Numbered from the stretch's first letter, positions 9,249 to 17,393 are shown. The stretch is 64,000 bases of DNA from Vibrio plantisponsor (GCF_013041605.1 NZ_JABEQC010000007.1:62001-126000), one strand, 5' to 3'. Numbers and translations: made by a program. The notes: generated from the letters alone by a model not told the origin.

Positions 9249-9838
9249 GCTGACTCTTTCAGTTGAACAAGCTCAATAATTGAATCCACATTACATTTGT
9301 TCAAAATACGACTCTTGTACGTACTGACGGTTTTTGTACTGATTGATAGCAGTTCAGAAATGCGCTTGTTGGTAAAACCTTTGACAAGGTAGTTATATAC
9401 AATCGTTTCGCGCTTTGATAAAGCAGAAAACTCGTTGTCGCTGTTGTGTTTGAAGACGTTGTAGCCTCGTATAACACTAGAAATCGCATCTTGAATGATC
9501 TCTGTACTTTCTGTTTTTAGAACGTATCCGTTAGCGCCCATTTTCTTAGCAGCATTGGTATACATACTGTGTTCATTGCTCGATACAAACAGTATTTTGC
9601 CAGCGAATTGTTTTGCTCTCATACGGCGTAGGAAATCTAAACCATCAAAACCTGCCAACTGAATATCCAAAACGATTAAGCTAATATCATGTTGTCTCAA
9701 CGCTGATGCTGCAGTAAAAGCATCACTGGCTAACAGCACTTTATCGAATCCATTGTTCGTTTGAAGCATTTGTTGGATTGTTTGCTGTACCATTGGGAAA
9801 CTATCGATAATCAGTGCAGTTTTTGTATTGGTTGTCAT
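9245..9838 (-). CDS. LuxR/FixJ-family response regulator, paralogue with altered acidic pocket
   Basis: The 197-residue protein is clearly related along its length to the regulator at 6249-6857. Shared blocks include STYKSRIL in the HTH and the receiver pattern LDIQLAGFDGLDFLRRM. The phosphoacceptor D58 and switch Lys (VLKTES) are present. The usual Asp-Asp pair at the end of strand beta-1 is D12-S13 (LIIDSFPMV), so one Mg-binding acidic residue is Ser. Phosphorylation may be weak or absent. The gene overlaps the LysR stop convergently by 4 nt and lies downstream of a periplasmic binding protein gene. No dedicated kinase is adjacent on this strand. Confidence 0.9.
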   Translation of the reverse strand: MTTNTKTALIIDSFPMVQQTIQQMLQTNNGFDKVLLASDAFTAASALRQHDISLIVLDIQLAGFDGLDFLRRMRAKQFAGKILFVSSNEHSMYTNAAKKMGANGYVLKTESTEIIQDAISSVIRGYNVFKHNSDNEFSALSKRETIVYNYLVKGFTNKRISELLSISTKTVSTYKSRILNKCNVDSIIELVQLKESA

Positions 9839-9959
9839 GTTGTGTAACCTCGGTTAATTCGTTAAGTGTTAACTTTTGGAACTACTATAGGTTTTTTCTT
9901 ACAGAAGGTGTGGAAAAAGGATGTTTCCAAGTAGGAAAGTATGAGATTTTTAGGGGGAA

Positions 9960-10754
9960 TTATTCTCCGGTGTAATATTGAACAATTTTCTCTATCTCTC
10001 CAGCGTTTTGAAGCTCAATAAGAGCGGCATCAAACTCTCTGACAAACTTCTCTTTGTATGAATATCTCTCTTCATGCACGTTGGTATAAGCCATATATCC
10101 TGATTCAGTATTGATATGGACAGCAAGACTAAAGGTAAGAGGTTTTGCCAATACTTCTTCGTCAAGTAAGCGTCTTGTTTCCCAAAGAATAGAAATACGG
10201 TCATTTACATAGCAATCAATTCTGCGGCTACGGAGTTTGATGAGATTAAGCTGGTTTCCTTTGGCTTCTGAGATAAAGAGTTTCCCGTCATCTGAAGCTT
10301 GCCAAAAATCGGCTCCGCCGATATTGAACCCTGAGTTTATACCAATCGTTAAACCGTAAAAGTCTTCGGGCCAAATGGTTCTGCTGCTTTGGTTGATGAC
10401 TTCATTGCTACAAAATGCCACCACATCTTCATTGAGCATGGGGTGAGAATAGGGGGAAATAAAACTACGACTTTCTGGATGGAAGTAGGGGGGCATTAGA
10501 GCAAAACTGCGTCCTGATTCAATAAGCTTCAGTCCTCGCTTCCAAGGCACAGGGCGAATTGTGATATCGAAATCTTCTAGCTTCTCATCTATAGCATGAA
10601 CGATGTCAGGGTAAATACCCACAGCTTCACCATCTTCAGCATAGGTGTATGGTGGATAGGACTCATCTGTCAGGATTTCAACACTGATTGTTTCCCCATA
10701 ACACCAAGGCATATATGTTAATCCACTTAACATGGCTACCCAAACTTTGCGCAT
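9960..10754 (-). CDS. Periplasmic solute-binding protein, SBP_bac_3 type, without transporter partners
   Basis: The 264-residue protein has a signal peptide (about 1-20, ending MPWCYG before ETISVEI). An SBP_bac_3 domain follows, seen in LTDESYPPYTYAEDGE, VGIYPDIVHAIDEKL and PVPWKRGLKLIESG. This family binds amino acids or related polar ligands, but many vibrio members have no ABC permease genes. None is adjacent here. The neighbours are a response regulator 121 bp downstream on the same strand and a kinase with two domains of this fold nearby. A role as a sensory co-receptor is possible but unproven. Confidence 0.82.
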   Translation of the reverse strand: MRKVWVAMLSGLTYMPWCYGETISVEILTDESYPPYTYAEDGEAVGIYPDIVHAIDEKLEDFDITIRPVPWKRGLKLIESGRSFALMPPYFHPESRSFISPYSHPMLNEDVVAFCSNEVINQSSRTIWPEDFYGLTIGINSGFNIGGADFWQASDDGKLFISEAKGNQLNLIKLRSRRIDCYVNDRISILWETRRLLDEEVLAKPLTFSLAVHINTESGYMAYTNVHEERYSYKEKFVREFDAALIELQNAGEIEKIVQYYTGE

Positions 10755-10867
10755 TCGTCGACATCCTTTTTTATACGCTTGCCTTTAGTTTAGTTTTATA
10801 AATGAGTTTCGGTTTATAAAAAAAGCGTAAAACGCTAAACTGCAGAAAAATTTTATGGGTATGTGAA

Positions 10868-11377
10868 ATGAACGAATTTGAGTCCGATTTGCAAGTTGAA
10901 GATGAAATCGAGATAGAGGCTATTGGCGTAGAAGTCGATAAGCAACCCATTGAACTTTATAAGGTTCTAAAAATTGCTGACGCTGTCAGTGGTGGTGGTG
11001 AAGCGAAGTACGCAATTACAGAAGGTTATGTAGCGGTTAATGGTGAAGTTGAAGTTCGCAAGCGCCGAAAGTTGTATGACGGTGATTTGATTGAATTTAA
11101 CCAAGAATTTTACTTGGTGATTTGTGATGCCCCTGTAACAGAAGATGTGGTTGAAGAAGTAAAAGCAAAACCGACAAAGCCACAAGCTGATAAAGCAAAG
11201 AATAATAAACAGGAAAAGAAAAAACCTGCGCCAGCGAAGGCCAATAACAAGGCTAACAGCAAGGCGAATAAGAAATCTGATTCAAATGCGAAATCCAAGC
11301 TGAAGGCAAAACCAGTAGAAGTAGCGCCTGAGAAAGAAGAAAGAATTGGTGGTAGGGGTTCTATCAAGTTTTTTTAA
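10868..11377 (+). CDS. S4-domain RNA-binding protein with Lys/Ala-rich tail (YbcJ-like)
   Basis: The 169-residue protein has a short acidic N-terminus (FESDLQVEDEIEIEAI) and an S4 RNA-binding fold at about 25-88: ELYKVLKIADAVSGGGEAK, ITEGYVAVNGEVEVRKRRKL, YDGDLIEF. The C-terminal half (about 95-155) is low-complexity and rich in Lys, Ala and Asn, and the protein ends RIGGRGSIKFF. YbcJ-type proteins are about 70 residues, so the charged tail is a large extension that probably adds RNA or ribosome contacts. A strong terminator follows. The RNA target is unknown. Confidence 0.85.
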   Translation: MNEFESDLQVEDEIEIEAIGVEVDKQPIELYKVLKIADAVSGGGEAKYAITEGYVAVNGEVEVRKRRKLYDGDLIEFNQEFYLVICDAPVTEDVVEEVKAKPTKPQADKAKNNKQEKKKPAPAKANNKANSKANKKSDSNAKSKLKAKPVEVAPEKEERIGGRGSIKFF

Positions 11378-11405
11378 AACGTATTGAATTTTTACATAAT
11401 GATAT

Positions 11406-11432
11406 GGGGGAGCATAAGCTCCCCCATTTTTT
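11406..11432 (+). terminator. Intrinsic terminator of the S4-domain gene
   Basis: GGGGGAGC (11406-11413), loop ATAA and GCTCCCCC (11418-11425) form a perfect 8-bp GC-rich stem followed by ATTTTTT. It also overlaps the 3' end of the small convergent gene. Confidence 0.9.
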
Positions 11433-11619
11433 AACTCCAATCGTCATCTAGAAAAGCTCTGCCTTCCAAGGCGTAGGGATCTTCATCGAAAGGGTGTTCG
11501 GCTTTTCCACGCAATCTTTCCAACTGCGCTTCAAGCATATTGACCGTTTCGTAGTCTCCTTCTGAGCAAGCAATGTATATTTGTTGCTCAAGTGCATCAA
11601 TGCTTTCACGAATGTTCAT
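11431..11619 (-). CDS. Small UVR-motif-like helical protein (62 aa)
   Basis: The start at 11619 (MNIRESIDALEQQIY) has a strong ribosome-binding site, AGGAGGTG, six bases upstream. The stop lies in the T tract of the neighbouring terminator. Residues about 5-38 (ALEQQIYIACSEGDYE then TVNMLEAQLERLRG) have the spacing of a UVR-type helical hairpin, the motif by which UvrB and UvrC interact. The C-terminus is acidic (DEDPYALEGRAFLDDDWS). I recognise it only as a small conserved-looking vibrio protein. The UVR resemblance is by eye and the function is unknown. Confidence 0.7.
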   Translation of the reverse strand: MNIRESIDALEQQIYIACSEGDYETVNMLEAQLERLRGKAEHPFDEDPYALEGRAFLDDDWS

Positions 11620-11891
11620 TTTGCACCTCCTGTATGACGGTGAATAACACGAGACCGTTTCTCACCACAATTGTAGACCACATATTATGATTTCGTAGCA
11701 TGTTGAGCATCTACAAGTATTTAGGTGGTTTATTATTAGAATCAAAACGATAAAATATGCTGTTGGGTATTTGAAAATTTAAAATAAATTCATTGGGTTA
11801 TGTAAGGTTTTTGTCAATATTGCCTAGGATATTTCCTAATACGCAAATGATTGACTACACTTAGTTTTTATCCAACTCAGTGGTGATCTTG

Positions 11892-12431
11892 ATGAAAAGT
11901 AAAGTAATTAAAGTAGCAGTAGTAACAGCATTAGGTGTGAGTTCTTTAACTGGCTGTATGGGCCAAATGGCAACCACAGGTTTGGTTGGCAAATTCAACT
12001 TAGAAGTTGTGGATAACCGTTACGCTCGTGAAGGTATGTTCTTACTTCTATCGCCTGTTTATGCAATCGCTTCATTTGCTGACTTATTTATTTTTAACGC
12101 GGTAGAATTCTGGACAGGTACAAACCCATTATCAGGTAAATCACCTGCGGTGGTTGATACTCCAGCAGATGCTATGTTGAAAGTGAATGACAAACTAGAC
12201 TCTTCAATGACAGAAGTTCCTCTTTCGAACAATGTGGATGTTAAGTCAGCTACAATGCAACAAATCGATGAGAACACCATGCAAATGGATATTTCTTATC
12301 TAGACGGTTCTCACAAAATTTTACGTGGTGAGAAAGGGGAAGACAGCGTAGCGTTTTACTTGAACGACGAATACATCACAACCGTTTCTAATGAAGAACT
12401 GGTTAACTATGTTCAGACTTCAAAAATCTAA
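11892..12431 (+). CDS. DUF3332 family lipoprotein
   Basis: From ATG 11892 the protein is 179 residues; in-frame GTG codons at 11880 and 11883 are less likely starts. The N-terminus is a lipoprotein signal: KSK, a hydrophobic stretch, then the lipobox LTGC, with the lipidated Cys at about residue 22. The conserved block NRYAREGMFLLLSPVYAIAS then FADLFIFNAVEFWTGTNPL identifies the DUF3332 family common in vibrios. It is envelope-anchored with unknown function. A strong terminator follows, so it is probably monocistronic. Confidence 0.88.
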   Translation: MKSKVIKVAVVTALGVSSLTGCMGQMATTGLVGKFNLEVVDNRYAREGMFLLLSPVYAIASFADLFIFNAVEFWTGTNPLSGKSPAVVDTPADAMLKVNDKLDSSMTEVPLSNNVDVKSATMQQIDENTMQMDISYLDGSHKILRGEKGEDSVAFYLNDEYITTVSNEELVNYVQTSKI

Positions 12432-12460
12432 ATTTTAACAGTTTACCGATTTCTAATTAA

Positions 12461-12485
12461 AGCCTCCCAATGGGAGGCTTTTTTA
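12461..12485 (+). terminator. Intrinsic terminator of the DUF3332 gene
   Basis: AGCCTCCC (12461-12468), loop AAT and GGGAGGCT (12472-12479) form an 8-bp stem followed by TTTTTT. Confidence 0.9.
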
Positions 12486-12635
12486 CGCTAAATGAACTTT
12501 GAAAAAACATGGGTAGCTGCAAATCTAACCGCTTTAACTTCAATTGCTTACTTACTATGCAAATAAACGGTTTTTTATAAAAAAACGGTTTCATTTTTTC
12601 TAACCTGTGGCATAGTAGCAACGTCCTTTCGATGC

Positions 12636-12709
12636 GCGCGTATCGTATAATGGTAATACCTTAGCCTTCCAAGCTAAAGCTGCGAGTTCGATTCTCGCTA
12701 CGCGCTCCA
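12636..12709 (+). tRNA. tRNA-Gly (anticodon UCC)
   Basis: The 74-nt cloverleaf includes an encoded CCA end. The acceptor strand GCGCGTA pairs perfectly with TACGCGC. The D arm is GTAT...ATAC. The anticodon stem TTAGC/GCTAA encloses loop CTTCCAA, with anticodon TCC at 12668-12670. The T arm is GCGAG-TTCGATT-CTCGC. The acceptor pairing sets the 5' end at 12636 rather than at the preceding GC dinucleotide. It stands alone, not in a tRNA array. Confidence 0.95.
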
Positions 12710-12844
12710 AATCTTTATTCTCAGATTAATCACTCCAACGATTTCGTAAAACTGCGCTTTATTGCGTGCTTTGCCGTTTCAATTTTTCATCTCGCCTATG
12801 CTTTAAAACAACTATGCTTTTAAAGAATCATGCTTTCAAATAAA

Positions 12845-14317
12845 TTAGCTCTGTTCATTGATTGGCATTGATGAATGATTTACGTCTTTTCGAGGTTTAA
12901 CTAAGCTGCCAATGATAAATGCACACAGTCCTGTAATCATTGTAGGGACGATGGGATGAACGCCTGCCATATCCGGCTTGATCATAATTAGACTAATGTA
13001 AACTCCAAGCCCAATAACCATTGAAGATAACGCGCCAAATGCAGAAGCTTTCGACCAATATAGTCCGAATACCAAAGGCCACAAAAACACGGCTTGTAAA
13101 CCTCCAAGTGCAACTAGATTTAGCCAGATAATCATGTCAGGCGGATTTGTTGCTGCGACAAAAACTAAGCTGGCGAAGATGCCTGTAGTCCAAAGGGAAA
13201 TTCTACTTAACTTACGGTCGGCGTTAATTTCGTTAACGATTTGAGGATTGATGTAGTTGATATAGAGATCCTTAAGCAGCGTTGACGAAGCCTGTATCAA
13301 CTGTGAATCAATGGTCGACATAATGGCTGCCATTGGGCCTGCAAGGAAAACGCCAGCAAGCATCGGTGGAAGAACGGTCATCATTAGTGTTGGCATAATT
13401 TGATCAGGGCTGGCGACCTCAGGTACTAGTGCTCGTCCCAAAGCGCCGGTCAGGTGAGTGCCAAACATCAATAGTCCAATCATAACTGTGCTAATCACCA
13501 TCCCCTTGTGTAATGAGGTACTGTCTTTGTAAGACATGCATCGCACGGCTGCTTGAGGCAGACCGATAACACCAAAACAGACGAGAATCCAAAAGCTCAA
13601 AATAAATGGCTGACTAATGAAATGATCTGGCCCATATGGAGAAACCAGTGCCGGATCGATAGCATGAAGCTTTGTGACCAGACTTTCGAGACTTCCGCCG
13701 GCGTGAATCACTCCAACCAGAAGAATGACAGTGCCAATAACCATCATTACTCCTTGAATGGTGTCAGTCATAACCACGGCTCGGAAACCGCCGATAGTGG
13801 TGTATATTCCGACTGTACACGCAAATATCAGCAACCCATTCTGATAACTAATCCCTAAAACGGTTTGTAGAAGTCTAGCGCCGCCAACAAATTGCACTAC
13901 CATAGTCCCGAAGAAAGCTAGAAGCAGAGCCAGTGAAGAGAAAATCACTACTTTACGGCTCTTGTATCGGGCATAAAGCATGTCATTTATTGTAAGTGCG
14001 TTATGGCGTCTCGCTTCTATTGCGAATTTCTTTCCTAGTACACCTAAAGTAAGCCAAGTTGCGGGTAATTGAATCATTGCCAGCAAAACCCAACCAAGGC
14101 CCATTTTATATGCAGCTCCAGGCCCGCCAATAAAACTGCTAGCACTGGCATAGGTTGCCGCAAGGGTCATAGCGAGCACAAATCCCCCCATGCTTCGGCT
14201 GCCAACAAAGTATTCTGTTAGAAAATTTCCAGCTTTTTGATAACGCTGAGTCAGGAAAGCCAATGCGAAAACGGCGATCAGATAAATGAACAAAGGGATA
14301 ATAAGTTGACTATTCAT
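12845..14317 (-). CDS. panF: Sodium/pantothenate symporter PanF
   Basis: The protein is 490 residues from MNSQLIIPLFIYL at 14317, which aligns with the E. coli PanF start; upstream in-frame ATGs up to 14350 are less likely. It is a 12-13 TM member of the solute:sodium symporter family. PanF hallmarks include FVGSRSMGGFVLAMTLAATY, SFIGGPGAAYKMGLGWVLLA, VQFVGGARLLQTVLGI and GPMAAIMSTIDSQL. It imports pantothenate with Na+ for coenzyme A synthesis. The start overlaps the yhdT stop by 8 nt, reproducing the conserved yhdT-panF pair; prmA, next in E. coli, is not downstream here. Confidence 0.93.
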   Translation of the reverse strand: MNSQLIIPLFIYLIAVFALAFLTQRYQKAGNFLTEYFVGSRSMGGFVLAMTLAATYASASSFIGGPGAAYKMGLGWVLLAMIQLPATWLTLGVLGKKFAIEARRHNALTINDMLYARYKSRKVVIFSSLALLLAFFGTMVVQFVGGARLLQTVLGISYQNGLLIFACTVGIYTTIGGFRAVVMTDTIQGVMMVIGTVILLVGVIHAGGSLESLVTKLHAIDPALVSPYGPDHFISQPFILSFWILVCFGVIGLPQAAVRCMSYKDSTSLHKGMVISTVMIGLLMFGTHLTGALGRALVPEVASPDQIMPTLMMTVLPPMLAGVFLAGPMAAIMSTIDSQLIQASSTLLKDLYINYINPQIVNEINADRKLSRISLWTTGIFASLVFVAATNPPDMIIWLNLVALGGLQAVFLWPLVFGLYWSKASAFGALSSMVIGLGVYISLIMIKPDMAGVHPIVPTMITGLCAFIIGSLVKPRKDVNHSSMPINEQS

Positions 14318-14603
14318 GTTGGTCATCGCCATAGCTGTTGAGGTCAACATTCTTATAAAGATATTTAACCATTAGTGCACAGAGCGCGGTGAATATGAGT
14401 GGCCCAAGAACGCAGGACAACAGAAACCATAACGGCATGCCCCAGTAAAGTTGGGGTAGTTGTTGTTCACCTTGTGGAGCTGAAAAAATGTAGGCGCTGC
14501 AGTACCACCAGACGAAATAACCGAAAGCGAGAAGTATTGCCCATAAGGCTTCTCGTTTGGCTTGGCGATCTAAAGCTGAATGTCTTTGCTTCTCTGATTT
14601 CAT
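14310..14603 (-). CDS. yhdT: YhdT family inner-membrane protein (DUF997)
   Basis: The 97-residue protein has two membrane spans (about 20-42 and 57-84): WAILLAFGYFVWWYCSAYIF and LWFLLSCVLGPLIFTALCAL. This is the YhdT/DUF997 pattern. It overlaps panF and is probably co-transcribed and coupled with it. The family resembles the small accessory subunits found beside some sodium:solute symporters. Its exact role with PanF is not established from sequence. Confidence 0.88.
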   Translation of the reverse strand: MKSEKQRHSALDRQAKREALWAILLAFGYFVWWYCSAYIFSAPQGEQQLPQLYWGMPLWFLLSCVLGPLIFTALCALMVKYLYKNVDLNSYGDDQHE

Positions 14604-14914
14604 AACTCACAGTTTAGCCAATCTATTGTTGTAGGCTATCTACTCTAAAAACGATTTTGCAGAAGAGTATTGGCTAGGAAAGGCAATGTAAACCCATTTG
14701 ATCCATTTAAGTGAGTCTACAGCTCTCACGAAGAATGTTTGTGCAAAGATAGTTACACATCAGTGTGTCTGAGCCTTGCTGGTACTCATTCGTCATGAAT
14801 CGGTAGCTTTGAAATGAGTATTCTAAATTTTCGCGCTTATTTTTTACGACTTATACCCTTACAGCATTAAGTGCTGATTTAAAAAAAACATTCTTTAGTT
14901 ACTAAAGTAGACAG

Positions 14915-14935
14915 ATGAAATGACTGCGTAGAATA
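14915..14935 (+). promoter_or_regulatory. Shared promoter-like element, copy 1 (ATGAAA-N7-GTAGAATA)
   Basis: ATGAAA (14915-14920), seven variable bases and GTAGAATA with a good -10 (TAGAAT, 14929-14934) recur with identical spacing at 17486-17506 before the second ATPase gene. No good -35 is present at the expected distance, which suits an activator-dependent promoter. That reading is inference. Confidence 0.45.
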
Positions 14936-15100
14936 GCGGTTTTATTATTCATTTAGGTTTAATTCGTTCTTTTTATATTTAAATAGCTTGGGATAACTGG
15001 GTGTTCTTGGTCATCTATCAAATCGATATATCAACGAGTTGACTTTTTATGCGTGATCCAAGGCTCAATCGTGAAATATAAAAACTCAATTAAGAAAAAA

Positions 15101-15108
15101 GGTAATTG
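15101..15108 (+). promoter_or_regulatory. GGTAATTG element upstream of first ATPase
   Basis: The octamer GGTAATTG lies about 60 bp before the ATG at 15170. The same octamer is at 17565 before the second ATPase, and as a 21-bp-spaced direct repeat before the second GH3 gene. It may be a half-site for an AraC/XylR-type regulator. A single 8-mer could also occur by chance. Confidence 0.35.
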
Positions 15109-15169
15109 GCGAAAAAATTTAACATGGCAAGAATGATTGTTAATGTTAGAAATCATATTGGGATTAAGA

Positions 15170-16246
15170 ATGTCTTCAGTAACCTTTAAGAATGTGAACA
15201 AGGTTTATTCTGGCGATACGCATATCGTTAAGGATATTAACTTGGAAATTGCGAGCGGTGAATTTGTTGTGTTTTTAGGCCCTTCGGGCTGCGGAAAATC
15301 GACCACTCTACGTATGCTATCTGGTCTGGAGGATATCAGCTCCGGCGAGATTCTCATTGATGATATCGTGGTCAATGACCTTAATCCAAAAGAACGCAAT
15401 ATTGCGATGGTATTCCAGAGCTACGCTCTTTACCCACACATGACCGTTGCTGAAAACATCGGCTTCTCTTTAAAAATGGAAGGCAAAAAGAAGGCTGAGA
15501 TTGAGAAAGAGGTCAATCGCGTTGCTGAAATGCTCCAGCTTACTCCGTTGCTAAAGCGTAAACCGAGAGCGCTTTCTGGTGGTCAGCGCCAGCGAGTGGC
15601 TATGGGGCGAGCTATGGTTCGTACGCCTAAAGTGTTCTTGTTTGATGAACCGTTATCAAACTTGGATGCTAAATTACGAAATTCAATGCGTCGAGAAATC
15701 AAAAGCTTGCATAACAAGTATTCAAAAACAACTGTGTATGTTACCCATGATCAAGTTGAAGCAATGACACTTGCAGACCGAGTGGTTATTCTACGCGATG
15801 GTGAAATTGAGCAGGTTGGCACACCTTACGAGGTTTACCACAAACCCGCGAGTCAATTCGTCGCGAGTTTTATTGGAACTCCTACGATGAACATGATGGA
15901 AGGTAAGTTGCAACGTGATTCGAATAGCTGGCATGTTGTATTGGGTGATCAAAAAGTCGATTTGGGTAAGTCTTTCGACGACGCTATGGATGGAGAAAAC
16001 GTAACGTTGGGCATTCGTCCAACGGATATTCATGCCAACCAAAGTGAAGGCAGTATCGCTCTGAATGTTTCTGTAGTGAACAGTGAATTACTTGGTAGTA
16101 CACAACAAATTAATGCAGCAATGGCACAGCAGAAATTAATTGCAGAAGTTGAAGCGGATTTTGATTTGGATGGAAAGACGTCAATGAACTTATTTTTTGA
16201 TCCAAACCGATGCCATGTCTTTAACCAATCAGGTCATATTATCTAA
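15170..16246 (+). CDS. CUT1 sugar ABC transporter ATP-binding protein (UgpC/MalK/MsmK-like), copy 1
   Basis: From ATG 15170 (MSSVTFKNVNKVY) the protein is 358 residues; the upstream in-frame extension lacks coding character. It shows Walker [11 protein letters not shown]-loop [13 protein letters not shown], signature [17 protein letters not shown], Walker [14 protein letters not shown]-loop VTHDQ and a C-terminal OB-fold regulatory domain (about 240-358), as in MalK/UgpC. It energises carbohydrate import. It stands alone with its own promoter region and terminator, while the only permeases of this class lie after a second, paralogous ATPase. It may serve that importer, mix with the second ATPase, or serve an importer elsewhere. 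Confidence 0.92.
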   Translation: MSSVTFKNVNKVYSGDTHIVKDINLEIASGEFVVFLGPSGCGKSTTLRMLSGLEDISSGEILIDDIVVNDLNPKERNIAMVFQSYALYPHMTVAENIGFSLKMEGKKKAEIEKEVNRVAEMLQLTPLLKRKPRALSGGQRQRVAMGRAMVRTPKVFLFDEPLSNLDAKLRNSMRREIKSLHNKYSKTTVYVTHDQVEAMTLADRVVILRDGEIEQVGTPYEVYHKPASQFVASFIGTPTMNMMEGKLQRDSNSWHVVLGDQKVDLGKSFDDAMDGENVTLGIRPTDIHANQSEGSIALNVSVVNSELLGSTQQINAAMAQQKLIAEVEADFDLDGKTSMNLFFDPNRCHVFNQSGHII

Positions 16247-16251
16247 GTGAA

Positions 16252-16293
16252 AAAGTTGCCTAAGGTTTAAAATCTTTGGCAACTTTACTTTTA
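16252..16293 (+). terminator. Intrinsic terminator after ATPase copy 1
   Basis: AAAGTTGCC (16252-16260) pairs with GGCAACTTT (16278-16286), followed by the T-rich ACTTTTATT. It makes the first ATPase gene a separate transcript from the regulator gene downstream, at least in part. Confidence 0.7.
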
Positions 16294-16307
16294 TTCAAGA
16301 GGTACGT

Positions 16308-17393
16308 ATGGAGTTATTACTACTTATCGATACCATGATTCACTACGATCGAGAGCTATTGAAAGGAGTAAAGTCTAAGCTCGATGAATTAAATATGAAT
16401 ATCAATATTCATATAGATGCAATAGAAAATGGGACCTATTTGTTATCGAGAAAATGGCACTACGTGATTGCTGATTTTGATAAGCGTGGCTGTGAGGAGT
16501 TTATTTCTCAATTGTCAGGTAAGAAGCTCATTTTCTCTAATGCTGAAGTGACCAACCCGCCAGACGGAATATTGTGTATTTACAATGACAACCAGTATGT
16601 TGCGGATATCGCATTAGGTCACTTTATCAATGATGGAATTCGCAATGTTTCTGTCTATTCTGATTTAAGCGATTATTACCAGCCATGGGCTATGGAGAGA
16701 AAAAATAGCTTCTCATCACTCGCTTTAAAGCTAGGGTGTTGTTATTACTCTAATGCCCTCGAAGCCATTACAACCTCAGAGAATAGAGTTGGTGTATTTT
16801 GCACCACAGATCGTTCGGCCAGAAAATTTATACGTTACTGTATAGAAAATAATATTCCAGTGCCGGATAAAGTATCAATTATTGGAACGGATTATGATGA
16901 ATTAGAGCGAGATATTTCGCCAATTCCAATCAGTTCGATAGATCTAAATCCTAAGCAATTAGGCAGAGAGTGTATTGAACTTCTGCTAAATCCCCGCCCT
17001 TTATGTAAACGGTTAATCTACAAAGCCAAGCAGCTTTATGTCGACAGTTCTGCTAAGTCAGCGATTGAGTCGGATAGTGTGGTCAATAACGCTTTGGTCT
17101 ATATTCATAAGCATTACAGTCGCAATATACGTGTTATGCAAATATCTGATTATTGTAAGGTTTCTAGAAAAACGTTAGACAACAAATTCCTTGAGCTGAA
17201 AGGTGAGACGGTCCATCAGTACCTATCAAATCTACGCTTAAATAAGTCAAAACAGCTACTCAAGGAGACCTCTCTGTCGGTAGACAGTATAGCGAGGCAA
17301 TGTGGCTACTTAGGACAAAATTACCTTAATCAACTTTACCGAAAAAGCTTTGGCTATACACCGCTAGAGTATCGAAAAAGCTCATCGAATTAA
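16308..17393 (+). CDS. XylR-like AraC-family regulator with LacI-type sugar-binding domain (diverged paralogue)
   Basis: The 361-residue protein has a periplasmic-binding-like effector domain (about 1-245) related to XylR (early LLIDTMIHYDRELLKGV; later VSIIGTDYDELERDISPIP). A C-terminal AraC double HTH (about 265-358) includes ISDYCKVSRKTLDNKFLEL and LRLNKSKQLLKETSLSVDSI, with the end QLYRKSFGYTPLEYRK. It is clearly diverged from, and shorter than, the true XylR at 31714-32907 (397 aa). Its place between two xylo-oligosaccharide ATPase genes suggests it senses a xylo-oligosaccharide or xylose. The ATG at 16308 follows AAGAGGTA. Confidence 0.87.
   Translation: MELLLLIDTMIHYDRELLKGVKSKLDELNMNINIHIDAIENGTYLLSRKWHYVIADFDKRGCEEFISQLSGKKLIFSNAEVTNPPDGILCIYNDNQYVADIALGHFINDGIRNVSVYSDLSDYYQPWAMERKNSFSSLALKLGCCYYSNALEAITTSENRVGVFCTTDRSARKFIRYCIENNIPVPDKVSIIGTDYDELERDISPIPISSIDLNPKQLGRECIELLLNPRPLCKRLIYKAKQLYVDSSAKSAIESDSVVNNALVYIHKHYSRNIRVMQISDYCKVSRKTLDNKFLELKGETVHQYLSNLRLNKSKQLLKETSLSVDSIARQCGYLGQNYLNQLYRKSFGYTPLEYRKSSSN

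Larger units (their letters stand above)
14604..15169. other. Long regulatory region upstream of the first CUT1 ATPase
   Basis: This 566-bp, AT-rich region lies between divergent yhdT and the ABC ATPase gene and has no supported coding sequence. It contains a promoter-like element at 14915-14935 shared with the second ATPase promoter, and a GGTAATTG element at 15101. The rest is unexplained; room for more regulator sites is ample. Confidence 0.5.

Noticed and set aside
12636..12709. tRNA-Gly as an integration (att) site for an adjacent island
   Set aside because: No integrase gene and no repeat of the tRNA 3' end was seen on either side.
14604..15169. Possible small leader peptide near 15072 (21 codons)
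   Set aside because: Very short, no clear ribosome-binding site, and basic A-rich composition expected by chance here.
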